This document shows, piece by piece, positions 6,015 to 14,040 of a stretch of DNA of 14,375 nucleotides (position 1 is the first letter of the stretch; each line of letters begins with the position of its first letter). The position numbers and the translations under genes are program-made. The notes beneath the pieces were generated by a model, which saw nothing but the letters and a program-made list of their open reading frames with translations, had not been told where the DNA came from and made no database searches. The stretch comes from Verrucomicrobia bacterium UBA1200 (GTDB lineage: Bacteria > Verrucomicrobiota > Kiritimatiellia > RFP12 > UBA1067): contig DBXY01000036.1 in NCBI GenBank assembly GCA_002309765.1, positions 12,912 to 27,286 of the forward strand. The letters run 5' to 3'.

Positions 6015-7862
6015 ATGTTGAAACCGCTTTTCGCGACAGTTGTTTTGACGGTAACCGCCGTTGTTTTTGCGGCACAGCCTGGCGAGGGCGTTTGGCCCTT
6101 TATGACTATTCGGCAAACCGGTTGGCCGGCGCGCGTTCCGGAACAGATGGAGGAGGTGATTGCCATCAATGCGCACCACCCGGGCAGTTGCGACGAATAT
6201 TGGTTCGCTCATGGCGCCGGTCCCCGGATGGAGCTGTGCGAAAAAGAGTTTTTGGCGGTTAACCGTTTCCGCCCGCTTTGCGAACGCGCCGGAATCGCGG
6301 TCGGTTTCCAACAGGGCGTTACATTGGGCCACGGTTCCATCTACAGTCCGGCGGGCGGTGGACAGGAGAAGGAGCAGCTTCATCCGTTCACCGATGAGGC
6401 TTGGCAGGTCGGGCGGGACGGCCAGCGGGTTTTGATGTTCTGCCCGCGTTCGCCGGAGGTGCTGGAGTACGAAGAGCGTTATGTCGAGTTGCTGTGCCGG
6501 ACGATGAACCCGGTGTCGCTGTGGCTGGACGATGATTTGCGCATGGGGATGTCCAAGCCGGACGGCTGTTTCTGCGAACGCTGTCTGGCCGCTTTCAACG
6601 CCAAAAACGGGCTTAAGCTGACACGCGAGGAACTGGTGGCCCGTTTGTACGGTGGTGAGGCGAAGGATGATGTCCGCCGCGCCTGGCGGGCGTTTTGCGC
6701 GGAATCGCTGGCGATATACGGCGCCGCCGCCCGGCGCGGGGCGGACCGGGTGAACCCGAAACTGCGCATTGCCTACCAGAGTGTCCGACCCTACGATACC
6801 CACTCCGGAGTGGACAATTTCCCGCTGCTGGACGCGCTTGCCGGACACGGGCGGACCGAAACCGCCATTCGGGTTGGCGACGGCTGTTACTTTGAATCGG
6901 CAGACGAAATGGTGCGCAAGGCGATGTTCGTCGCTTACGAGGCGGAACGTTGCCGGGCTTCCGGGGTACGGGTGGCTTCAATATCTTACGAGCAGGAGTG
7001 CTACACCCGGGAAGTGTTGCACAAATCGCCCGAGGCGATTATGATTGAGTCCGCCATCGCCATCGCGGCCGGGTGCGACGCGCTTACGGAGTACTGGTGG
7101 GATGCGGGGCGCAACGAGCCGCTATCGTATTATGATGAGTTTGCGCAAACCGTTTCGGAGTGGCGGCCGTACTTGGAGCGGTTGGCGAAAACCGTAAAAA
7201 CCACCACGCTGGGCGGTACGGCCCGATTCGTGGGAAGCGATTGCGACCGGATCCTGCGGTGGAATCTGGAAGACGAACTGGATGTCGAATTGGCGCGAAT
7301 CGGGGTGCCGGTAACGGTGCAGCCCGCCCGGAACAACCACACCTTCTATTTCACCAATCAGTCGTTGGAAGAGCTGGGCGATGGCGATTTGGAACGGTTG
7401 CTGTCCGCGAAAGTGGTGGTTCAGGTCGAAGCCGCCGACCAACTGAAGGCGGCAGGCGGCGAACGCGCCGCCAAGGCGTTTGACGAAGGGCGGTGGATAG
7501 TTTTCGATTTCAAAAAAGTGATGCGCCGCGGTGTGACTATGCCCACCACCAGTGAACGCAACGCGATGCTGGACGTCTTTGACCGGGCCGGGCCGTTGCC
7601 GGTGAGGATGGAGCGTACCCACCGGTTCCGGGTTTTCCCGCGCTTGGATAGCGAAAACCGCGTGGCGGCGGTCACGGTGTTCAACCTCTCCATCGGTCGC
7701 AGTTTCCCCGCCCGTCTTATCGTCCGCCAGCCTGCCGGAACCGTGGCGGTATGGGCGCGGCCCGGCGAGCCGGACCGTACGCTGGAGTTGAAGGACGGCG
7801 CGGTGGAAATCCCGTCCTTACCGGGCAGTCAGATCGGTACCGTCTTTTTCATTAGCCGTTAG
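6015..7862 (+). CDS. Secreted TIM-barrel hydrolase-like protein, GH42-like signature
   Basis: ATG 6015 is preceded by GGAGGA (6005-6010) and opens a signal peptide (MLKPLFATVVLTVTAVVFAA, likely cut after Ala19), so this start is preferred over upstream GTG in the same frame. The mature protein is about 595 residues. Around residues 168-195, SLWLDDDLRM followed by CFCERCLAAFN matches the layout of GH42 beta-galactosidases (tDNEyg...CyC..C..aF), but the usual Asn-Glu acid/base position reads Asp-Asp. Later features are SISYEQECYT and EYWWDAGRNEPLSYY (residues ~350-370). A glutamine-amidotransferase-like middle region and a C-terminal beta-rich part follow, as in GH42. I infer a periplasmic or exported polysaccharide-active protein; the substrate is unknown and catalysis is uncertain. 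Confidence 0.7.
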   Translation: MLKPLFATVVLTVTAVVFAAQPGEGVWPFMTIRQTGWPARVPEQMEEVIAINAHHPGSCDEYWFAHGAGPRMELCEKEFLAVNRFRPLCERAGIAVGFQQGVTLGHGSIYSPAGGGQEKEQLHPFTDEAWQVGRDGQRVLMFCPRSPEVLEYEERYVELLCRTMNPVSLWLDDDLRMGMSKPDGCFCERCLAAFNAKNGLKLTREELVARLYGGEAKDDVRRAWRAFCAESLAIYGAAARRGADRVNPKLRIAYQSVRPYDTHSGVDNFPLLDALAGHGRTETAIRVGDGCYFESADEMVRKAMFVAYEAERCRASGVRVASISYEQECYTREVLHKSPEAIMIESAIAIAAGCDALTEYWWDAGRNEPLSYYDEFAQTVSEWRPYLERLAKTVKTTTLGGTARFVGSDCDRILRWNLEDELDVELARIGVPVTVQPARNNHTFYFTNQSLEELGDGDLERLLSAKVVVQVEAADQLKAAGGERAAKAFDEGRWIVFDFKKVMRRGVTMPTTSERNAMLDVFDRAGPLPVRMERTHRFRVFPRLDSENRVAAVTVFNLSIGRSFPARLIVRQPAGTVAVWARPGEPDRTLELKDGAVEIPSLPGSQIGTVFFISR

Positions 7863-7964
7863 GTTAAATCGCAAGCGCAAGATACGATCCGGTCGGAAAA
7901 ATGTGAACCGGAGGTATAAGCGCGGCGTTTAAATATTTGTATTAGGCTTGCGATTAACCTTTTT
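7862..7964. promoter_or_regulatory. Long inverted repeat plus T-run in the leader of the secretin gene
   Basis: Left arm 7862-7876 (GGTTAAATCGCAAGC) pairs with right arm 7946-7959 (GCTTGCGATTAACC), a perfect 14-bp match except for one bulged A. TTTTT follows (7960-7964). The roughly 70-nt loop contains a smaller stem, CCGGT (7889-7893) with ACCGG (7907-7911). It could be the terminator of the upstream gene or a leader structure controlling the secretin gene, which starts 13 nt later. The left arm overlaps the upstream TAG. Confidence 0.5.
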
Positions 7965-7977
7965 AGGCGTTGTTTTT

Positions 7978-10194
7978 ATGAAAAAGAGCTTTTTGTGTGC
8001 CTTGGGGGCGCTGGTTTTGGTTGCTTTGTCGTCCGCGGGGCAGAATATCGACCCCACCCAGACGGCGGCCCCGATGGCGGATATGCTGAAGAACCAGCTG
8101 GATTCGTTCCGTTCGCTGCGGCTGGCGGGGCTGGTTTGCGCTGAAGAGTCAAACGGGGTGGCGTTGTTGGAATTGCCCGGCGGCGAACCGTTTCTGGTTC
8201 GCGAGGGGATGGATTTGAACCTTGCCGCCGGCGGGGTGACTTTCCGGGTGAAGGTGAAATCCGTAACGGTCAAGGGCGTCGAATTGTCCGCTGACGGGTT
8301 GGCGGAACCGCATTTGGTCCCGGTGTCGCTGGCGCGGCCGTTGCCGCCGAAAGAGGGCGAGGCAGCGGACGGCGAGTTCGTCCGCTATGCGGAGTTCAAC
8401 CAGGTGCCGCTCCGCATGGCTTTGCGGATGCTGGCCGACCAGGGTCGCCGGAATTACATCTGTTCCGACGCGGCGGCCGCAACGGCCATATCGCTGTTTT
8501 TGCGCAACATGGCCGCCACGGAGATTGTGGACGAGCTGTGCAAAAGCCACGGCCTGTGGTACGCTGACCGCGAGTCCAATCGTAACAGCGTGAGAATCCA
8601 GACGATGGGCGAGTTTCAGGAGAGCTTGCAGAGTTTTCGGCAGGATGAGCAGAGCGAAACTTTTGTGCTACTTTATCCCAACGTGATCGAGGTGGCGTCG
8701 ATTGTCCAAGGCTTGTACGCCGACCGCGTGGTGCTGTCGTTAGGCGACGAAGATATTCTGGACGACGAGCTGAACGATTTGTCGCGCCGGTTTGAGCGCT
8801 ACGACACCATCAACCGGGCCGCCAACAATGAGCTGATGGACGATTTCAACGTGCAAAATTCCGGGGTTTCCGGCGGTCGGCGCGGCACTTCCCGTAACGG
8901 TGGCATTTACACCCTGAACCAAAACGGCCAGCTTTCCGGAATGTTTGACCGGCGCAACGGTAAATTCCGCGACCTTCGGGTTGAAGACGCGGAGAAGCTC
9001 CAAAAGGCCCTCCCTCCGCCTTCCGCCGACTCCGGCACCGCCGCCAAGGAGCAGACCGCCCGGACGCTCAACGAATACCGCCAACAGTTGCCGCCCATTT
9101 ACGTTACGGTGTCGCGCCGCAACAATATGCTGATCGTGCGGACCAGCGACCCGTGGGCGCTGGATGACATCCGCAACGTGGTAAAGCGCGTTGACAAACC
9201 CACTCCGATGGTGTTGCTTGAGGTAAAATTGCTTCAGATCGCGCTGTCCGACGATTTGGAGACGGTGTTCGATTACACCGCCGAGGGACATTTGACCATG
9301 CCCGGCAACCATGAGGGACATTGGGACGGCGGCGGATGGCAGAACAGCAACAACTCGCTGTTAAAGGCCAACCGCACCATCGGCGAGGGCATGAGTTTCC
9401 AGATTGTAAACGACCACTTCACCGCCCGGATCCAAGCGTTGCAGAAGCGCGGCCACACCAAGGTGCTTGCCACCCCGACCCTGCTTACCGCCAACAACGA
9501 AGTGTCCCAGCTGTTTATCGGCGAAGAGCGCCCGATCGTGCGCGATATCACCAGCTCCACCGTAGTCACGGAACGCAATGTGGTTGTCTCACCGCAAACC
9601 GAAATCGAATTCAAGCGCGTCGGCACCCAATTGCTCTTCACGCCCAGTATCAACGCCGACCGCACGGTCACGCTGCGGCTGTTGGAACAAAACTCGTCGG
9701 TATCTCCCGAAAAGGGGAAGATCCCGGTGATGATCCAGAACTCCGACGATAATGGCGATGACAAGTCCAACTCCGGTTGGAACAAATATGTGGATGTGGA
9801 CATCGTGCAGTCGCGCTATGTGGCGGGTACGTTTGTGGCCAAAGACCAGATGACCGTGGCGGTGGGCGGTCTGATCGAAGAGACCGAGACCGACAAAGTT
9901 TCCGGCATTCCGTTACTGATGGACATCCCGTATCTCGGTTGGCTGTTCCGCTCCACCAACAAGGTCAAATCGCGTTCGGAACTGATTATCCTGATTACCC
10001 CGCACGTTATCTCCACGCCGTCGGAGGCCGAGGAGGCCACCAAGCGGGTTCTGCGCGAGAACACCCGTAATCCCGATGCCAACCGGTATTTGGATCCGGA
10101 AGACCACCGCCCCGGTTTGCGGGACAGCAAGGACTGGCATATCGATTTCGGTTCGGGCGGCAAAAGCCGGCAGTCGGAAGATAAGGAGCCGTGA
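7978..10194 (+). CDS. Type II secretion/type IV pilus secretin (GspD/PilQ family)
   Basis: A 738-residue outer-membrane pore subunit. ATG 7978 opens a signal peptide (MKKSFLCALGALVLVALSSA); the upstream in-frame TTG is less likely, and the SD is weak. Residues ~46-104 (LRLAGLVCAEESNGVALLEL..., EPFLVREGMDL, VTFRVKVKSVTVKGVEL) look like a GspC-HR/PilP domain. An N0/STN-like domain follows (~135-210), then N1 (~228-255). A Gly/Asn-rich insert comes next (~290-330), then a second N domain (~370-408). The secretin core (~485-678) contains ATPTLLTANNE, GTQLLFTPSI, VAVGGLIEE and SGIPLLMDIPYLGWLF, the last being the hallmark VPLLGDIPyLG motif. It ends with a charged tail. First gene of a five-gene secretion block. 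Confidence 0.92.
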   Translation: MKKSFLCALGALVLVALSSAGQNIDPTQTAAPMADMLKNQLDSFRSLRLAGLVCAEESNGVALLELPGGEPFLVREGMDLNLAAGGVTFRVKVKSVTVKGVELSADGLAEPHLVPVSLARPLPPKEGEAADGEFVRYAEFNQVPLRMALRMLADQGRRNYICSDAAAATAISLFLRNMAATEIVDELCKSHGLWYADRESNRNSVRIQTMGEFQESLQSFRQDEQSETFVLLYPNVIEVASIVQGLYADRVVLSLGDEDILDDELNDLSRRFERYDTINRAANNELMDDFNVQNSGVSGGRRGTSRNGGIYTLNQNGQLSGMFDRRNGKFRDLRVEDAEKLQKALPPPSADSGTAAKEQTARTLNEYRQQLPPIYVTVSRRNNMLIVRTSDPWALDDIRNVVKRVDKPTPMVLLEVKLLQIALSDDLETVFDYTAEGHLTMPGNHEGHWDGGGWQNSNNSLLKANRTIGEGMSFQIVNDHFTARIQALQKRGHTKVLATPTLLTANNEVSQLFIGEERPIVRDITSSTVVTERNVVVSPQTEIEFKRVGTQLLFTPSINADRTVTLRLLEQNSSVSPEKGKIPVMIQNSDDNGDDKSNSGWNKYVDVDIVQSRYVAGTFVAKDQMTVAVGGLIEETETDKVSGIPLLMDIPYLGWLFRSTNKVKSRSELIILITPHVISTPSEAEEATKRVLRENTRNPDANRYLDPEDHRPGLRDSKDWHIDFGSGGKSRQSEDKEP
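10183..10188 (+). promoter_or_regulatory. Ribosome binding site deciding the start of pseudopilin 1
   Basis: AAGGAG, 8 nt before ATG 10197. It is too close to the GTG at 10191 to serve that codon, so ATG 10197 is the likely start. Confidence 0.65.
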
Positions 10195-10196
10195 GA

Positions 10197-11108
10197 ATGT
10201 CGGCGATGGAACGCGGTTTCACTTTGGTTGAGACGGTGATGGTGGTTTTCCTGCTTTCGCTGCTGGCGCTGTTGGCGGTTCGCCATTACGGCGGATTGCG
10301 GGAGTCGGCCGAGCGCACCGCGGCGCAAACCGACCTCGCCACCCTGCGCGACGCGATTGTCGGCACTCCGGTTGCGCCGGGATATTTGGGCGACATGGAA
10401 ACCGTGCTGGGGTTTATGCCGGTAAACCCGTTGTGGAAGCAAACCCGCTTCGAGTGCCTTAACCTGCGCGTACACAACCTTTTCTGCCCGTCCAACCTCC
10501 AGTCGGAGGCGGAGTTGGCGGGATGGCGCAATGCGGGATTGCCGCAACCCCAAACCGTTCTTTACGATATCAATTCCGGACGTGGCTGGCGCGGGCCATA
10601 CGTGGGCGGCGGCCGCCGGATGGATGCGGAACGCTCGGCCTCGGCGGTGCGTCCGCCACCGCCGCCGGATGCTTCGGATCCGGGATTTTCCCCGCCCGCC
10701 CGCTTCCCGCGCCGCGGACGGTTCCCGGGACCGGACGATGTGCGGTTCGCCAAGGACAGGACGTTTTTCCAGCGCGGCTTTTACGCCGTCAATGATTTGG
10801 TCCCCGGTTCCAGCTATTACGGCTTTGTCGGCGAGGAGGCCCTAGCCGATCCCTGGGGGAACCCTTACGTAATCCAAATTCCCGCCCCGGAGGCTTTCCC
10901 GGACCGGATGCGGCCGACCGCGGCGGTGGACAAGGGGTTCGCGAAACTCCGCTGGCGGTATGCCCGGCTGGTTTCGGCCGGTCCGGACGGGGTACTGGAC
11001 ACCCCGCGGGATTTGTGCGCCGGGCGTTCGGAAGAGTCGACCGCCGCCAGAGGCGATGATTTGGTGCTGTTCCTCAACCGGGCCGACACATACGAGGAGC
11101 TTAAATGA
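10197..11108 (+). CDS. Type II secretion pseudopilin, GspG-like
   Basis: 303 residues. A class III signal (MSAMERG | FTLVETVMVV) has Glu at mature position 5 and a hydrophobic helix, cut by prepilin peptidase after Gly7. The C-terminal part has the GspG motif DPWGNPY (~217-223) and SAGPDG...GDDLVLFL (~260-290), matching the calcium-site loop of major pseudopilins. GspG proteins are usually 130-150 residues, so this one is about twice as long. An RGWRGPYVGG motif at ~127-136 is separated from DPWGNPY by a Pro/Arg-rich insert (VRPPPPPDASDPG onward, ~149-181). It begins 2 nt after the secretin stop and overlaps the next gene by ATGA. A minor pseudopilin role is also possible. Confidence 0.85.
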   Translation: MSAMERGFTLVETVMVVFLLSLLALLAVRHYGGLRESAERTAAQTDLATLRDAIVGTPVAPGYLGDMETVLGFMPVNPLWKQTRFECLNLRVHNLFCPSNLQSEAELAGWRNAGLPQPQTVLYDINSGRGWRGPYVGGGRRMDAERSASAVRPPPPPDASDPGFSPPARFPRRGRFPGPDDVRFAKDRTFFQRGFYAVNDLVPGSSYYGFVGEEALADPWGNPYVIQIPAPEAFPDRMRPTAAVDKGFAKLRWRYARLVSAGPDGVLDTPRDLCAGRSEESTAARGDDLVLFLNRADTYEELK

Positions 11109-12160
11109 GACGCGATACGGGATTTACCTTGTTGGAGTTGGTGCTGGTGCTGTCGATACTGTCGGTTGCGACGCTGCTGCTGACCCAGAGTTTCTCCGGC
11201 TATCAACATGAACAGCGGGTCCGCCGCTCCAACGCGCTGTTGGCCGAATTGCTGGCGGCGATTTCCGGTGCGCCGCCTGTTGCCGCGAACGGCACGGAAC
11301 AGCCGTTTTTTGTTGGCGATTTGGGCCGGTTGCCGAGGGCGGTCACCAACGGCAACGACCGGACGCAGCTTACGCTGGGCGAATTGGTGGAGAGACCGGA
11401 ATTTGCTCCGGAGTACGGGGTGTTTTCCGCCAAGACCAACCTCTGCGCGCGGGCCAGGGCGGACGGGATTTCGCCGTTGCCGATGGATAACGGGGTGATG
11501 GTGCCGATGGGCTGGCGGGGACCCTACTTGAAGCTGCCGCCGGGCGCAGAGTCGCCTTGGGTTCGCGATGGTTGGGGCAACGCGATGGTGTCCAAAAACG
11601 CGGCGGAGGGTAGACTGGATTTCTCTGCCGGAGAGTTGCCGAACCGGTTGCTGGGGGCGGATTGGGCGTATGGCGACGGGGTGGCGGAGCAATCCGCGAC
11701 CAACGGCATGCCGGTTTGCTTTATCCGCCATTTGGGGGCGGACGGGTTGTCTGAATTGACCGAAGGTCCGGCGGATAGTTACGACCGGGACGTATCGGTG
11801 GCGCCGGTCTCCAATGCGTTCGTCCGCGCGGTCAGCGGGTATATCCGGCTTCCCACCAACGCGCCGGCCTGGGCGGTGGTGCGGGTTTACGGACCGAACC
11901 CCGATCCGGTTTCGGAGGCCGATTCCAGTCGGGTGATGGCGTGGGAGTGGCGGGAGAAATTCACCGAGACCGGCGGACGGTCGGTGCCGTTTGTGCTGAC
12001 GAACCGCACGGCGCGTATGACGGCGGGCCAGCGGATGATCCGCGTCTGTACCTATGACAGCGGCGGGGTGACCAATTACGGAAATCCCATCCCGGTACGA
12101 CTGTTGCCGGGCACTTCGGTGTTGAACGAAACTTTAACCGCAGAATCGAGCCAGCCATGA
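11105..12160 (+). CDS. Second, longer type II secretion pseudopilin
   Basis: 351 residues beginning MRRDTG | FTLLELVLVLSILSV: a prepilin peptidase site with Glu5 and a hydrophobic helix. After the helix and a short linker, MGWRGPYLKLPPG (~134) and DGWGNAM (~154) reproduce the GWRGPY...DxWGN layout of the preceding pseudopilin at close spacing, followed by a GADGLSEL loop (~210). The last ~130 residues form a beta-rich extension (SNAFVRAVSGYIRLPTNAPA and on) not expected in GspH/I/J of normal length. The start overlaps the previous stop as ATGA (11105-11108), so translation is coupled. It is probably a minor or tip pseudopilin; the exact letter (H, I, J or K) cannot be assigned. Confidence 0.8.
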   Translation: MRRDTGFTLLELVLVLSILSVATLLLTQSFSGYQHEQRVRRSNALLAELLAAISGAPPVAANGTEQPFFVGDLGRLPRAVTNGNDRTQLTLGELVERPEFAPEYGVFSAKTNLCARARADGISPLPMDNGVMVPMGWRGPYLKLPPGAESPWVRDGWGNAMVSKNAAEGRLDFSAGELPNRLLGADWAYGDGVAEQSATNGMPVCFIRHLGADGLSELTEGPADSYDRDVSVAPVSNAFVRAVSGYIRLPTNAPAWAVVRVYGPNPDPVSEADSSRVMAWEWREKFTETGGRSVPFVLTNRTARMTAGQRMIRVCTYDSGGVTNYGNPIPVRLLPGTSVLNETLTAESSQP

Positions 12161-13275
12161 TTCGCAGAAAAATCTCCGATTTGGTATTCATGTCCCGCGA
12201 TTCGGTTTGGCGGGTTGATTTGTCCGGCGGCAAGCCGGGACCGGATTCGGTGTCGGATTTTCCCCGCGATACCTTGCTGCCTTTGGCTGGGCAGCTGGAA
12301 CCGCTGTTCCAGAAGCTGGGAAAACGCCGGACGGTTGCCTTGTTTAGGAACGACGCTTGGTGCCAAACGCTGGACATCGCCACCGCGCAGCTTTCGGGGC
12401 TTCAGCCCGCCGAGGCGGATTCGCTGGTCGGTTACGAAGCGGAGGCATTTTCCGGAATACCCGTCGAACGGTCCGCGTGCGCCTGGGTCAAAGGCGTTCC
12501 GAACGCCCAAACCACGCCGTGCACGATTCTCCAGTTGCCGTTGGAAGAGCTGACGGCGGCAACCGCAGAGTTCCGCCGCTATGGCGTTACTTTGGCCGGG
12601 GTTTCGCATCCGAGCCTGCTGGGCGTTGCGGGTGTTGAATCGCCGGAGGAGGCGTTGGCTGCGGCGAAAAAATTCCTTTCTGCCGCGACCATGCCGTTTG
12701 TCAGACCACCCTCGCCGCCGCCATCGTCCGGACGGTTTTTGGTTTACGGGCTGGCGCTGGCGGTATTGTCCGGTGCGGCGTGTTTCTGGCATCACGGGGA
12801 GATGTCGGCCGCGTTGCGCAAGGCCCGCAATGAGAACAGTCGGTTGGCAACGCTCAAAGGCCAGTTGGCGCAGGCTCAAAACTCGTTGAAGGGTTTGAAA
12901 AGCGACCTTGAGGAACGCGAGCGGGAAATCGCAAAGGAAAAAGGTCGTCGGGAAATCATGGAGCAGGCGCAGGGTGGGATGGAGTTCCTGCTCACGGCGT
13001 TGGCGGAGAGTTGCCCCGATTCGCTGGTTATCCGTTCGATTAAATCCGGGGAACCGTTTGGATTGACTGTCGCCGGCTGGTGCCGGTCGGCCCGGGATGC
13101 CGACGCGTTTTTTGTGGCTTGCGGCAAACGGCTGGCGGAACGCGGGTGGACTTTGGAACCGGAGGAGGTGGCGGCCAACGGTAACGGCGCGTGGAAGTTC
13201 CGTTGCGCGTTGAAACCGCCGGCATCGATTCAGGGCGCCGCGAAAAAGGCGGCCGGGGAAAGCGGGGAGTTTTGA
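12157..13275 (+). CDS. GspL/PilM-PilN-like inner-membrane platform protein
   Basis: 372 residues with the GspL layout. A cytoplasmic N-terminal part (1-185) resembles a degenerate actin-like fold. A Pro-rich linker (RPPSPPPSSG) and one membrane helix at ~192-210 (FLVYGLALAVLSGAACFW) follow. Then come a coiled coil (~213-268, e.g. LKSDLEEREREIAKEKGRRE) and a small periplasmic alpha/beta domain (DSLVIRSIKSGEPFGLTVAG). In T2SS and pilus machines such proteins link the cytoplasmic ATPase to the pseudopilus platform. ATG overlaps the previous stop (ATGA 12157-12160). The assignment rests on topology and gene order more than on sequence motifs. The C-terminal tail is Ala/Lys-rich. Confidence 0.7.
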   Translation: MIRRKISDLVFMSRDSVWRVDLSGGKPGPDSVSDFPRDTLLPLAGQLEPLFQKLGKRRTVALFRNDAWCQTLDIATAQLSGLQPAEADSLVGYEAEAFSGIPVERSACAWVKGVPNAQTTPCTILQLPLEELTAATAEFRRYGVTLAGVSHPSLLGVAGVESPEEALAAAKKFLSAATMPFVRPPSPPPSSGRFLVYGLALAVLSGAACFWHHGEMSAALRKARNENSRLATLKGQLAQAQNSLKGLKSDLEEREREIAKEKGRREIMEQAQGGMEFLLTALAESCPDSLVIRSIKSGEPFGLTVAGWCRSARDADAFFVACGKRLAERGWTLEPEEVAANGNGAWKFRCALKPPASIQGAAKKAAGESGEF

Positions 13276-13276
13276 C

Positions 13277-13846
13277 ATGGGCTTGAGTCAACGCGACAAA
13301 GTGATTGTGGTGCTGCTTCCGCTGCTGGTGGTGCTATTTGCTTATTACTGGCACTGGTACCGGCCGGAAAACGACAAGCTGCAGAAATTGCGGAGCCAAT
13401 TGTCCGGGTATGGTATGGACGCGGCGACGATGGAAGTCCAAGTGCGGAATGTAACCCGCGAGCTCTCGGAATTCAAGCAGACTTACGAAGAGAGGCTGAA
13501 AGCGCTTGAAGAGCAGCGAAAAACGGACGAGGGAAAGCGCCAGTGGGGTGGCGACACTCCGCCCGAGCAGCGGTTCCAGTGTTTCACCCGCCAGCTGGAA
13601 GCGGCGGGAATGCGGTTGGTCTCCGCCAAACGCGACGAGGGCGGGGGAAATTTCGGCCCCGCGCTGAATGAGGCGTTTAGCCGATTGTCCCGGTGGAAAG
13701 TCCAGCTCCAAGGCGGCTACCGCCAAATGCAGGGTTTTCTTGCCGAAAACCGCAAATCCGGCTGGTGCGTTCCGGTCGGCATCGAGATGGTACCCTCCAG
13801 CGAAATGGGCAAACCGGCCCAGTGGACGCTGGAAATTATGATTTGA
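13277..13846 (+). CDS. GspM/PilO-like inner-membrane protein
   Basis: 189 residues. A short cytoplasmic start (MGLSQRDK) precedes one membrane helix at ~9-26 (VIVVLLPLLVVLFAYYWHWY), then a coiled coil (~30-90, with ELSEFKQTYEERLKALEEQR) and a small periplasmic domain. In the latter, FTRQLEAAGMRLVSAKR and WKVQLQGGYRQMQGFLAEN read like the ferredoxin-like fold of PilO/GspM. Length and topology fit this family, which pairs with GspL/PilN. It begins 1 nt after the GspL-like stop, with GGGGAG upstream, and is the last gene of the block. Sequence identity in this family is always low, so context carries much of the weight. Confidence 0.7.
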   Translation: MGLSQRDKVIVVLLPLLVVLFAYYWHWYRPENDKLQKLRSQLSGYGMDAATMEVQVRNVTRELSEFKQTYEERLKALEEQRKTDEGKRQWGGDTPPEQRFQCFTRQLEAAGMRLVSAKRDEGGGNFGPALNEAFSRLSRWKVQLQGGYRQMQGFLAENRKSGWCVPVGIEMVPSSEMGKPAQWTLEIMI

Positions 13847-13881
13847 TCCCGTATCATTACCGCCCTCGCTTGGGGCTAGAG

Positions 13882-13904
13882 TGAAAAAATAGTGATTTTT
13901 TTCA
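13882..13904 (+). terminator. Possible AT-rich terminator after the secretion genes
   Basis: TGAAAAAAT (13882-13890), loop AGTG, then ATTTTTTTCA. The stem is A/T only, so it is weak as a terminator despite the T-run. A GC hairpin (GCCC...GGGC) lies a little upstream. This is the only candidate between 13846 and the tRNAs. Confidence 0.4.
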
Positions 13905-13912
13905 TTTTCTGC

Positions 13913-13941
13913 TTGCATTGCATGGCCCGTTTTGGTACATT
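13913..13941 (+). promoter_or_regulatory. Possible promoter for the tRNA pair
   Basis: TTGCAT (13913-13918), a 17-bp spacer, and TACATT (13936-13941), ending 14 bp before tRNA-Arg. Hexamers match the consensus only partly; spacing and position are good. Confidence 0.4.
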
Positions 13942-13955
13942 CCTTCCCGTTTTGA

Positions 13956-14032
13956 GCGCCACTAGCTCAATTGGATAGAGCATCTGACTACGGATCAGAA
14001 GGTTGCAGGTTCGACTCCTGCGTGGCGCGCCA
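13956..14032 (+). tRNA. tRNA-Arg (anticodon ACG)
   Basis: 77 nt with a full cloverleaf: acceptor GCGCCAC/GTGGCGC, D-stem GCTC/GAGC, anticodon stem TCTGA/TCAGA around loop CTACGGA (anticodon ACG, normally edited to ICG to read CGU/CGC/CGA), T-arm GCAGG-TTCGACT-CCTGC, discriminator G, and an encoded CCA. Confidence 0.97.
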
Positions 14033-14040
14033 AATGTTAA

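Noticed and set aside
5967..6015. Upstream GTG start for the secreted hydrolase-like protein
   Set aside because: It would overlap the MBL gene and bury the signal peptide; ATG 6015 has GGAGGA and a proper signal sequence.
6000..6848. 282-codon minus-strand open frame
   Set aside because: Opposite the secreted hydrolase-like gene, which has a signal peptide and SD; composition is that of a GC-rich shadow.
10865..11731. 288-codon minus-strand open frame
   Set aside because: Overlaps two pseudopilins with clear prepilin signals; no start signal or recognisable protein.
12076..13278. 400-codon open frame on the minus strand
   Set aside because: It lies opposite the GspL-like gene, a normal by-product of high GC; it lacks family-like motifs, and the plus-strand gene is supported by ATGA overlap and topology.
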